Source: Loigolactobacillus bifermentans DSM 20003 (lineage in GTDB: Bacteria; Bacillota; Bacilli; Lactobacillales; Lactobacillaceae). Taken from it: a stretch of 60,224 nucleotides of DNA. Positions within the stretch are counted from its first letter, which is position 1. Every line of letters starts with the position of its first letter. Below, piece by piece: positions 32,624 to 41,010 of the stretch. Both the position numbers and the translations under genes were made by a program. Under the pieces are notes generated by a model. The model did not search any database. It was not told where the DNA came from and saw only the letters and a program-made list of their open reading frames with translations. Location of the stretch: assembly GCF_001434575.1 (NCBI RefSeq), contig NZ_AZDA01000082.1, positions 1 to 60,224 of the forward strand. The letters run 5' to 3'.

Positions 32624-33463
32624 ATGTTCCAAGATATTGCACCACACGCACTTAATACGAAATATACACCAAGACCTGTTCAGGCGGCTGATTATGTGAT
32701 TGTCCTGCATAACAATCAGCTCCTATTAGAAGCCGGACAATTGCCAACGTTTGCTGATTTGCAACAACACTATTCGCAATCGTTAGCAGATCCGATTTAT
32801 CTGTTATCGGTTGAGAAGACTCATTTTTTCTATTTAAACACCACGTTGGCAACCGATGACGCTTACCGCTATGCCAGCTTAAATGTGTTCCGTACTTTAC
32901 AACCCAAGTGGTTGGCCTTTGCGGCAGTTACCGCAGCACATTTAGCAGCATGGTACCGTGATAATCAATTTTGTGGACGTTGTGGTCAAATATTGACGCG
33001 CGGCTCAGAGCAACGCGAACTCATTTGTCCAAATTGTGGTTTGGAGATTTTTCCGAAGATTTCACCAGTGATTATTGTTGGGGTGAAGCATGGGGAACGA
33101 CTGCTGTTGACAAAATATGCCGCTCAATCTGGCTACAGCCATTATGCGTTAATTGCGGGCTTTGTTGAAATTGGTGAAACGTTAGAAGGGGCGATTCGGC
33201 GGGAAGTTTTTGAAGAAACGGGATTAGAAGTCAAAAATGCGCAGTATTTTCAGAGTCAACCTTGGGGCTTTTCGCAATCGATTTTAATGGGCTTTTTTGC
33301 TGATCTAGCCGATGATGCGTATGATACCGCGCTTTATAAAGATGACCGTGGCGAGCTTTCTGAACGGAAATGGTTTGAACGTCAGGTGATCCCAGATGAT
33401 GACACAACGCTTAGTTTAACTTGGACGATGATCAAAGCGTTCCATAATGGTGAAATTGCCTAA
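32624..33463 (+). CDS. nudC: NADH pyrophosphatase (RNA deNADding enzyme NudC family)
   Basis: The 279-residue Nudix hydrolase splits NADH to NMNH and AMP and can remove NAD caps from RNA. A zinc ribbon is formed by 'FCGRCGQ' and 'LICPNCG', followed by 'FPKISPVIIV', the Nudix box 'GFVEIGETLEGAIRREVFEETGLEV' region, and 'SQPWGFSQS'. The last departs from the usual SQPWPFPxS at two Pro positions. ATG 32624 has a weak AGAAGA ribosome site. It is monocistronic, with a terminator after it. Confidence 0.92.
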   Translation: MFQDIAPHALNTKYTPRPVQAADYVIVLHNNQLLLEAGQLPTFADLQQHYSQSLADPIYLLSVEKTHFFYLNTTLATDDAYRYASLNVFRTLQPKWLAFAAVTAAHLAAWYRDNQFCGRCGQILTRGSEQRELICPNCGLEIFPKISPVIIVGVKHGERLLLTKYAAQSGYSHYALIAGFVEIGETLEGAIRREVFEETGLEVKNAQYFQSQPWGFSQSILMGFFADLADDAYDTALYKDDRGELSERKWFERQVIPDDDTTLSLTWTMIKAFHNGEIA

Positions 33464-33464
33464 T

Positions 33465-33501
33465 AAAAACACGCCTTGCAAACTGTGCAAGACGTGTTTT
33501 T
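33465..33501. terminator. Bidirectional terminator between nudC and a small membrane protein gene
   Basis: Arms aaaaacacgccttgca and tgcaagacgtgttttt pair with one mismatch around a short loop. Confidence 0.9.
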
Positions 33502-33504
33502 AGG

Positions 33505-33741
33505 CTATTCAGGCCGTTTCATTGTAAATAAGAAAATGAGAAAAACCAACGGTACGATCACCTGTAGGTAAGGAATTAAAACGCCTAGGTTAACACCTAG
33601 TAAAAATAAAATTCCAACGATGATACAAGCAATCCATAAGCTAAGGCGCACAATACGATTTGTGTAACGGCGCATGGCATGACTGTCAGGGCTGGACGCA
33701 TTTGAGGTGGGCACTAGCTCGTCTCGGTCATCAGATTTCAT
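33505..33741 (-). CDS. Small two-helix membrane protein of unknown function
   Basis: A 78-residue protein is read from ATG 33741, which is preceded by GGAGG about ten bases upstream; the longer frame to 33879 passes through that Shine-Dalgarno. The first 30 residues are polar. Two hydrophobic segments follow ('LSLWIACIIVGILFLLGV' and 'VLIPYLQVIVPLVFLIFLF') separated by a very short turn, with a positively charged C-terminus, giving a helical hairpin in the membrane. I do not recognise a family. Confidence 0.65.
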   Translation of the reverse strand: MKSDDRDELVPTSNASSPDSHAMRRYTNRIVRLSLWIACIIVGILFLLGVNLGVLIPYLQVIVPLVFLIFLFTMKRPE

Positions 33742-33921
33742 CGCAAAAACTCCTCCAAGTACTGTGAACAAATGAACGGGGACGTGAATTGTGAAGGTGA
33801 CGACAGCTACTGGTGTCGTCACCTTCATTGTAAGGGGTTTAAATTGAAAAAACAAGTTACCTTGTGAGATAGTAAACATCGTTTACGAGCATTATGTGGC
33901 GCAAGTGAATAATTGTTGGTA

Positions 33922-35310
33922 TTAGTGTGGTACAACAGTTGCTGGTGCAGCTGCTTTTTTAGTTTTAGGGGCGGTTTTAGCGGCTGGGAAAATTAAATTC
34001 GTAATGATACCAACAAAGGTCGTCGCAGCAATGCTATCGCTAAAGATTACTTTTAGCCAGTCTGGTAAACCAGCAATTGCTTGGGCATTACCGGCTAGGC
34101 CCAGGCCCATGGCGAAGGTGATCCCCATTACCATAATGTTGCGCTCATTAAAGCCAGCCTGTGCCAGCATCTTAACGCCATTAATGGTGATCATTGCAAA
34201 AACTGAAATTAAGGCACCGCCAAGCACAGCGCTTGGAATCGATGCAAAGATGGCACCTAACTTTGGTAAAAAGCCGCAAATAACCAGGACGGCTGCGCCT
34301 AGTGAGATACACCACCGGTTAATGACTTTTGTCATCGATACGATACCAGCATTTTGACCAAAGGCGGTTTGCGGCATTGAGCCGAAAATAGCAGCGACAA
34401 AACAACCGATGGCATCTGCAATGACAGAACCGGCAGTTTCAATGGCAGTTGCCGGACGGTCAAAGGCTGCAATTGTGATACCAGATGTATTGCCAATGGT
34501 TTCCATTGCGACTGTGATGTAGATGGCAATAAAGCTAACGATGACTTTGGTATCGAATGTTGGGATAAAGTGCAATGGCATTGGCACTGTGAACCATGAT
34601 GCTGAACCGACAGCACTAAAGTCGACTTTTCCGAAAAATAACGCCACAATGTAACCGAAAACCAGACCGAATAGTAAGGCCGCCGTTTTTACGACACCTT
34701 TGAAAAAACGTTGCAGTACAACAACAAAAAGGAAAGTGACAAAGGCAATGGTTAAATTTTGCCAAGAGCCATAGTCCTTAGCGCCAGCACCGCCGGCAAA
34801 GTAATCTCGCGCAACACTTAGAAGATTGATGCCGATCGCAATTAAGGTGCAACCGATCACCAATGGTGTGAAGAAGCGTTTTAAGTAAGGATAAAAAATA
34901 CCGATCAAGCCTTCAACGATACTCCCAATCAGCGCACCACCAAGGACGGCAGGAATCCCGCCAGCCGCAGCGGCGGCCGAGGCAGTTGGCACAAATGCAA
35001 AACTAGTTCCCATAACGATGGGTAAGCGTGATCCCATTTGAAAACGGCCGATTTTAATCGGATACAATTGCAAAAAAGTTGCTAGGCCTGAAACAAGCAT
35101 CCCAGCTTGAATCATGGTAACGGTGTCGCTGGCACTAGCCTTTGCCACCGTGGCAATAATCAGCATCGGTGCAAGATTACCTGCAAACATCGCTAAAACG
35201 TGTTGCATCCCTAATGGAAAAGCAATTGAAAATTTGGGACGACCATCCAGCTGGTAGACCATTTCCTGATCTGTAAGCTTTTTCTGAGTGTTAGGTGTTG
35301 TTTGATTCAT
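33922..35310 (-). CDS. NCS2 family xanthine/uric acid-type purine permease
   Basis: The 462-residue protein has about 14 membrane segments and the nucleobase:cation symporter-2 signatures 'GMQHVLAMFAGNLAPMLII' near the start, 'VAMETIGNTSGI' (the substrate-site Glu) and 'GSMPQTAFGQNAGIVSMTKV'. By pattern it is nearer to xanthine permease (PbuX) than to uracil permease. The C-terminus is Ala/Lys/Pro-rich. ATG 35310 follows GGAGG on the minus strand. No adjacent xpt gene exists. A PurBox-like sequence lies upstream, suggesting PurR control. Confidence 0.88.
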   Translation of the reverse strand: MNQTTPNTQKKLTDQEMVYQLDGRPKFSIAFPLGMQHVLAMFAGNLAPMLIIATVAKASASDTVTMIQAGMLVSGLATFLQLYPIKIGRFQMGSRLPIVMGTSFAFVPTASAAAAAGGIPAVLGGALIGSIVEGLIGIFYPYLKRFFTPLVIGCTLIAIGINLLSVARDYFAGGAGAKDYGSWQNLTIAFVTFLFVVVLQRFFKGVVKTAALLFGLVFGYIVALFFGKVDFSAVGSASWFTVPMPLHFIPTFDTKVIVSFIAIYITVAMETIGNTSGITIAAFDRPATAIETAGSVIADAIGCFVAAIFGSMPQTAFGQNAGIVSMTKVINRWCISLGAAVLVICGFLPKLGAIFASIPSAVLGGALISVFAMITINGVKMLAQAGFNERNIMVMGITFAMGLGLAGNAQAIAGLPDWLKVIFSDSIAATTFVGIITNLIFPAAKTAPKTKKAAAPATVVPH

Positions 35311-36027
35311 TCAAAAAACCTCCGTTTGTCATGGCAAGAAAAAGATTTTGGGCTTCCAGTCGTGCAAAATCAAAGTTGTTTGCCTTATGCTTTCAAAACT
35401 AGCACAAAACGAAACAGGATTCAAAGCTTTTTTGCGATAATGTTCGATAAAATTACGATTATATGCTTTTTAAAGCTAACATAGCGTGTGATATTGTTAT
35501 ATATCTTAATATTAAAATAATTAGTCTGAAATATTGTTTGTGTTTTAAATGGAAGGCGGTTGACAACAAAATATCCTATTTTAGATGTGCTGCCATTTGA
35601 AATAGGGGTCTCCTTTAATGAAGTCTTTTTGTGTTGGCGCTGGCCAAGGTGTCAGTTCCAACTTCTAGGTTGATTTTGTGATGTGATAGGGGCTCGATCT
35701 TGCTTTAAGCCAAAGCTTTGTATGCTGTTAGGATAATGAGTCGAGCGTTAAGCGTCATTGGTTGCGAAGTGGGTGTCCCAAAATAGGCCGATTTGATTGG
35801 CTAACGCTTGCTGATTGTTTTTACTGTTGTGTTATAAGACGCCATAAAGTGATTCATGCCGCAAGTGTTTGGATCGTGAACTTGGTGGACGGTATTGTGG
35901 GTATTCGCATCATAGAAAAATTGAAATCTCTGAAAAGGACAAGTATACTTTGAATGATAGTAATGACAATCGATAAAATAAAAGTTTACGGCCGCAAACT
36001 CGTAAGCAACCTATTAGGAGGGTTAAT
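35311..36027. other. 717-base intergenic region without a recognised gene
   Basis: The left end carries the purine permease leader and the right end the mtnN ribosome binding site. The middle (about 35520-35960) has no Shine-Dalgarno-led frame that looks coding; a 63-codon frame at 35762-35953 has no recognisable content. It may be gene remains or an unrecognised RNA. Confidence 0.5.
35439..35463 (-). promoter_or_regulatory. PurBox-like motif and TATAAT upstream of the purine permease
   Basis: On the minus strand TTTATCGAACATT (35451-35439) matches the PurBox AWWWCCGAACWWT at 11 of 13 positions. A TATAAT is just upstream (35463-35458). The relative position is not the classic activating one, so the role is uncertain. 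Confidence 0.4.
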
Positions 36028-36720
36028 TTGAAAATTGGAATTATTGGCGCAATGCCAGAAGAAACCAAATTATTACAATCAAAAATGACACAACCGCAGC
36101 ATGAAGTGATTGCAGGGGTCGATTTTTATTGTGGCGAGATCGACCATCAAATGGTCATTTTAGTGCGTTCTGGTATTGGCAAAGTACAGGCAGGAATGAC
36201 CACAGGTATTTTGTTAGAAAAATACCAACCAGATGTTGTGATCAATACGGGTTCGGCCGGTGGTATTGGAACCGGGCTTCAAATCGGTGATTTAGTTGTT
36301 TCTTCGAAGGTGTTATATCATGACGTTGATGCCACAGCTTTTGGCTATGAGATCGGTCAATTACCTGAGCAGCAGCCAAGTTTTACGGCGGATCCAACTT
36401 GGTGTCAGCGCATTGAACAAGCTGCTCAAACAGTCGGTTTGGCCACGCATGAAGGGCTAATCGTAACGGGAGATCAGTTTATTGCAGGAAAAGCTGCAAC
36501 AGACAAAATTCTAGCCAACTTTCCAGATGCATTAGCTTGTGAAATGGAAGGTGCTGCCATTGCACAGGTGGCGACCCAATTTAAGGTTCCGTTTGTGGTG
36601 ATTCGCGCCATGAGTGATGTGGGCGATGAATCAGCCGGCGTTAATTTTGATGATTTTATTATTGATGCTGGCAAGCAATCAGCGGCATTGGTTTTGGCAT
36701 TACTAGGACATTTGGCTTAG
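36028..36720 (+). CDS. mtnN: 5'-methylthioadenosine/S-adenosylhomocysteine nucleosidase
   Basis: The 230-residue enzyme removes adenine from methylthioadenosine, S-adenosylhomocysteine and 5'-deoxyadenosine. Signatures: 'GIIGAMPEETKLL' (catalytic Glu near 12), 'INTGSAGGIGTGL', 'CEMEGAAIAQVA' and the catalytic Asp in 'RAMSDVGDESA'. TTG 36028 with AGGAGGG upstream is the start. In S-ribosylhomocysteine recycling it feeds LuxS, and it also clears the deoxyadenosine made by radical SAM enzymes such as HydG. Followed closely by the cysteine desulfurase gene, though a separate promoter is likely. Confidence 0.96.
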   Translation: MKIGIIGAMPEETKLLQSKMTQPQHEVIAGVDFYCGEIDHQMVILVRSGIGKVQAGMTTGILLEKYQPDVVINTGSAGGIGTGLQIGDLVVSSKVLYHDVDATAFGYEIGQLPEQQPSFTADPTWCQRIEQAAQTVGLATHEGLIVTGDQFIAGKAATDKILANFPDALACEMEGAAIAQVATQFKVPFVVIRAMSDVGDESAGVNFDDFIIDAGKQSAALVLALLGHLA

Positions 36721-36736
36721 TCATTAAAGCCGAATG

Positions 36737-36745
36737 TGTTATACT
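36737..36745 (+). promoter_or_regulatory. Extended -10 before the cysteine desulfurase gene
   Basis: TGTTATACT is an extended -10 element about 38 bases before the start; no good -35 is seen. Confidence 0.45.
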
Positions 36746-36782
36746 AAATATGCTTACTTTTTTATAGTGAAGGGGAATTGAA

Positions 36783-37949
36783 ATGACGCATATTTATCTT
36801 GATAATGCGGCGACAACACCGATGGCGCCAGAAGTTATTACAGAAATGACGCAGCAGATGACTGAAAACTTTGGCAATGCTTCAAATATCCATTATTTTG
36901 GGCGGCAGGCGCGCCAAGTATTGGATGCTAGCCGCCAGGTATTAGCACAAAGCATTCATGCTCAGGAATCAGAAATTGTATTCACCAGTGGCGGTACGGA
37001 AAGTGATAATACGGCAGTCCTGCAAACTGCTTTTGCACGCCAAAGTTTAGGCAAGCATTTGATTACCACGGCAATTGAACATGAAGCAATTTTAAAACCG
37101 ATGCACTTTTTAGAAACACAAGGGTTTGAAGTGACTTATTTGCCAGTTGATGAAAATGGCCAGATTTCAATGACAGATTTTAAAAATGCATTGCGACCAG
37201 ATACCATTTTAGTTTCCATTATGACTGGGAATAATGAGGTCGGCAGCCATATGCCAATTCATGAAATTGGCGAGTTGTTAAAAGATCATCAAGCTTGGTT
37301 CCACACAGATGCGGTTCAGGCCTATGGGCTATTGGATATTGATGTGCAACGTGATCACATCGATTTGTTATCTGTGTCAGCCCATAAATTAAATGGACCT
37401 AAATTTTTGGGCTTTTTGTACCGTCGTCAAGGCTTAAACTTTCCTAGTTTTGTCAAAGGTGGCGATCAAGAAGACAAACGCCGGGCTGGGACTGAAAATA
37501 TTCCTGCAATTGCTGGATTTGCTAAAGCGGTGCGCTTGATCACACCGACTGAAAAGGCACAACGGCAGGCGAAATATGCTGGGTTTAAACAGCAGATCAT
37601 TGCTGGGTTGAAAGCGGCACACATTGATTTTGAGCTTAATGGCAGCTTGGCAGCAGATAATTTACAACATGTGTTGAACTTGTGGATCAAAGGCGTTTCC
37701 ACCACTATTTTACAAATGAATTTGGATCTTGCTGGTTTTGCCATTTCAGGTGGTTCAGCTTGCACAGCGGGTAGCCTAGAACCATCGCATGTATTAACAG
37801 CCATGTATGGTGCTGATAGTCCACGCATTAGCGAATCGATTCGCGTCAGCTTTGGGAAGGATAATACAGCTACGGAAATCGATGCCTTTGTGCAAGCGTT
37901 AGTTCAAAATGTACAACAAATTAAAGCACGTCAAAAAACATTGATTTAA
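36783..37949 (+). CDS. Cysteine desulfurase (IscS/NifS-like, tRNA thiolation type)
   Basis: The 388-residue PLP enzyme takes sulfur from cysteine to form a persulfide. It shows 'YLDNAATTPMAPEV', 'SGGTESDNTAV', the PLP Lys in 'SVSAHKLNGPKFLG' and the active Cys in 'SGGSACTAGSLEPSHVL'. The order desulfurase, DUF1831, mnmA is typical of lactobacilli and points to sulfur supply for 2-thiouridine in tRNA. A GAAGGGGAA ribosome site precedes ATG 36783. General Fe-S assembly usually uses a separate SufS. Confidence 0.94.
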   Translation: MTHIYLDNAATTPMAPEVITEMTQQMTENFGNASNIHYFGRQARQVLDASRQVLAQSIHAQESEIVFTSGGTESDNTAVLQTAFARQSLGKHLITTAIEHEAILKPMHFLETQGFEVTYLPVDENGQISMTDFKNALRPDTILVSIMTGNNEVGSHMPIHEIGELLKDHQAWFHTDAVQAYGLLDIDVQRDHIDLLSVSAHKLNGPKFLGFLYRRQGLNFPSFVKGGDQEDKRRAGTENIPAIAGFAKAVRLITPTEKAQRQAKYAGFKQQIIAGLKAAHIDFELNGSLAADNLQHVLNLWIKGVSTTILQMNLDLAGFAISGGSACTAGSLEPSHVLTAMYGADSPRISESIRVSFGKDNTATEIDAFVQALVQNVQQIKARQKTLI

Positions 37950-37966
37950 GGAAAGGCGGTAGGCGC

Positions 37967-38305
37967 ATGGCACTTGCAACAACAGCAACCTTAAAAGGTG
38001 ATACGACAGTTTATCAGTTGTCACCAGAAGTAAAACGGTATACGTTACGGGATGTTGGGTTTATCGAAAAGAAGAATGGGAGTTATTTATTGGAACAGCC
38101 CTTGGATATTTCGGTATTACCGCAAAAATCAATCAAACTTAAACTCACCGTGAATAAAGATCTGCAACATTTTAGCATGGGGGTTGTTAGCGCCAACGGG
38201 TTACAGCCGGTGGATATTTTCAATCAACCGGCTATGGCGGATAAACTGGAACAATTTCAATTTGTGATTCAAAACTTATTGGATCGGAAAGTATTGACCC
38301 ATTAA
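37967..38305 (+). CDS. DUF1831 family protein linked to cysteine desulfurase
   Basis: The 112-residue protein ('VYQLSPEVKRYTLRDVGFIEKKNGSYLLEQPLD') matches a small Lactobacillales family that is regularly encoded between the desulfurase and mnmA. Its function is unknown; a role in sulfur relay is inferred only from this neighbourhood. It has no conserved Cys that could carry a persulfide. AAAGGCGG precedes ATG 37967. Confidence 0.8.
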   Translation: MALATTATLKGDTTVYQLSPEVKRYTLRDVGFIEKKNGSYLLEQPLDISVLPQKSIKLKLTVNKDLQHFSMGVVSANGLQPVDIFNQPAMADKLEQFQFVIQNLLDRKVLTH

Positions 38306-38310
38306 AAGTG

Positions 38311-38338
38311 TTGCTTTCTAGTAACTGCTTGCTATAAT
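38311..38338 (+). promoter_or_regulatory. mnmA promoter
   Basis: TTGCTT (38311-38316), 16 bases, TATAAT (38333-38338) with an upstream TGC forms an extended sigma-A promoter. Confidence 0.7.
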
Positions 38339-38403
38339 AAAACATACTGAATTCAACGACCTTCAAATCGTGGATTTTCAGAATCTATTTGAAATGATGG
38401 TGA

Positions 38404-39546
<1,143 letters not shown>

Positions 39547-39548
39547 TG

Positions 39549-39578
39549 AAAAGCACTTGCGCAAGCGGGTGCTTTTTT
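39549..39578 (+). terminator. Terminator after mnmA
   Basis: Arms aaaagcac and gtgctttt with an inner cttg/caag pairing are followed by a T run. Confidence 0.88.
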
Positions 39579-39652
39579 ACGTCCAGCCTTGAATTTCAGC
39601 GCTAAATTCAGCATAATAGCCTGTATAGGATGATTTAGAAGGGGCGTTAATT

Positions 39653-40312
39653 GTGACAACTTTGTATTTTGTACGGCATGGTAAAACACAGTGGAATTTA
39701 GAAGGACGGTATCAAGGTGGGCACGGGGACTCTCCTTTGTTACCAGAAAGTTATCAAGAAATCAAAGAGTTGGCGCACTTTCTCGCACCAGAACCTATTC
39801 GACATATTTACAGTAGTCCGTTATTACGCGCAAAAACCACGGCACTGGAATTGGATCGCCAATTACCAGGCCAAATTCCGATTACCATTGATGATCGGTT
39901 ACGGGAATTTAACTTGGGTAAAATGGAAGGGATGCGCTTTACGGATGTTGCGACGCAGTTTCCAGCGCAGCTACATGCATTTCGCCATGCACCAGCTGAT
40001 TATGACCCAACCGTTATTGCAGGTGAGGGCTTTCCTGAACTGGTCGCACGCATGCGCCCAGCTGTCGACGAAGTGGCCCAAGCGGATCACGGTACAGGTT
40101 GTTATTTGTTTGTCAGTCATGGGGCGGCGTTAACCGCGTTATTGCAAACCTTGATCGGGACACCCTTAGCAGAATTGCGCAGCCATGGTGGGTTATCGAA
40201 TACGAGTTTAACCACTTTAGAAACGATTGATCATGGCGAACACTATCGGCTCGTAAAGTGGAATGACGTGCATTATTTATCGAAGACACCTGAAGCCAGT
40301 GATACGATCTAG
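39653..40312 (+). CDS. Histidine phosphatase family protein (phosphoglycerate mutase-like)
   Basis: The 219-residue protein starts with the catalytic 'YFVRHGKTQWNLEGRYQG' and has the second His in 'FVSHGAALTALLQTL'. The family includes cofactor-dependent mutases and small phosphatases; the length and loops fit the broad phosphatase group, so glycolytic mutase activity is not implied. The start is GTG 39653 with AAGGGGCG upstream. It precedes a TPR protein and recD2 with short gaps, so the three are probably one transcript. Confidence 0.88.
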   Translation: MTTLYFVRHGKTQWNLEGRYQGGHGDSPLLPESYQEIKELAHFLAPEPIRHIYSSPLLRAKTTALELDRQLPGQIPITIDDRLREFNLGKMEGMRFTDVATQFPAQLHAFRHAPADYDPTVIAGEGFPELVARMRPAVDEVAQADHGTGCYLFVSHGAALTALLQTLIGTPLAELRSHGGLSNTSLTTLETIDHGEHYRLVKWNDVHYLSKTPEASDTI

Positions 40313-40320
40313 GTGATATA

Positions 40321-40986
40321 ATGAAAAAATTAGACATTAAGGCATTATGGCAAGCCGGGCAGCAGCAAGAAGCCGTTAAAGCATTAGTCAATGTTATCGA
40401 ACAGCATCCAGATCAAGTGGATAATTATTTGGAACTGGCTGCTTTTTTGACGACGTTGCAAGATTTTGAACAAGCGCAACAGTTGTTGCAACAAGTTCAG
40501 CAACGCTTTCCGGATAACCAGGATATTCAATATAGTTTAGCAACCACTTATTATGCGGCCGGGCGTTATGATCTAGCCGAACCGTTATTTTTAAAGCTAA
40601 CAGATTCACGTTTGAAAACCGATCAAAATTATATGTTAGGTGCGCTTTATCACCAAAAACAAGATGACAAGCGGGCCTTGGCTTTTGCCTTAACCGCCCA
40701 GCAAGCGGCACCTCAGCGATTAGATGCGACGCAACTCGTTGGTGATATTTGGCTAAGTTTAGGGCAATTTAAGGCCGCAGAACAAGCCTATCAGCAGGTG
40801 TTATCGCAACAGCCTGATGTCGCGGCTGCTTATTTTAATGTTGGCTTAGCGTTATTAGGCGCAGGTGAAGATGCAGCGGCTTATTTTAAAAAAGCGGATG
40901 CATTGGATCATGATTATTTTCAACAGCAACAACAACGTTTGGCTGATATTGAGCGTTATTTACAAGCACAAAAGAAGCAACAGTAA
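40321..40986 (+). CDS. Tetratricopeptide repeat protein
   Basis: The 221-residue protein consists of about five TPR-like helical pairs ('LELAAFLTTLQDFEQAQQLLQQVQQRFPDNQDIQYSLATTYYAAGRYDLAEPLF') rich in Gln and Ala. It has no signal peptide, so it is a cytoplasmic scaffold. Such a gene is a common neighbour of recD2 in Firmicutes; the partner is not known. AGGTGATATA precedes ATG 40321. Confidence 0.85.
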   Translation: MKKLDIKALWQAGQQQEAVKALVNVIEQHPDQVDNYLELAAFLTTLQDFEQAQQLLQQVQQRFPDNQDIQYSLATTYYAAGRYDLAEPLFLKLTDSRLKTDQNYMLGALYHQKQDDKRALAFALTAQQAAPQRLDATQLVGDIWLSLGQFKAAEQAYQQVLSQQPDVAAAYFNVGLALLGAGEDAAAYFKKADALDHDYFQQQQQRLADIERYLQAQKKQQ

Positions 40987-41010
40987 ATTTGTTAGAAAGC
41001 AGGTCGCATA

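Noticed and set aside
35762-35953. 63-codon frame before mtnN
   Set aside because: No ribosome site, no recognisable content and Cys-rich composition typical of chance frames.
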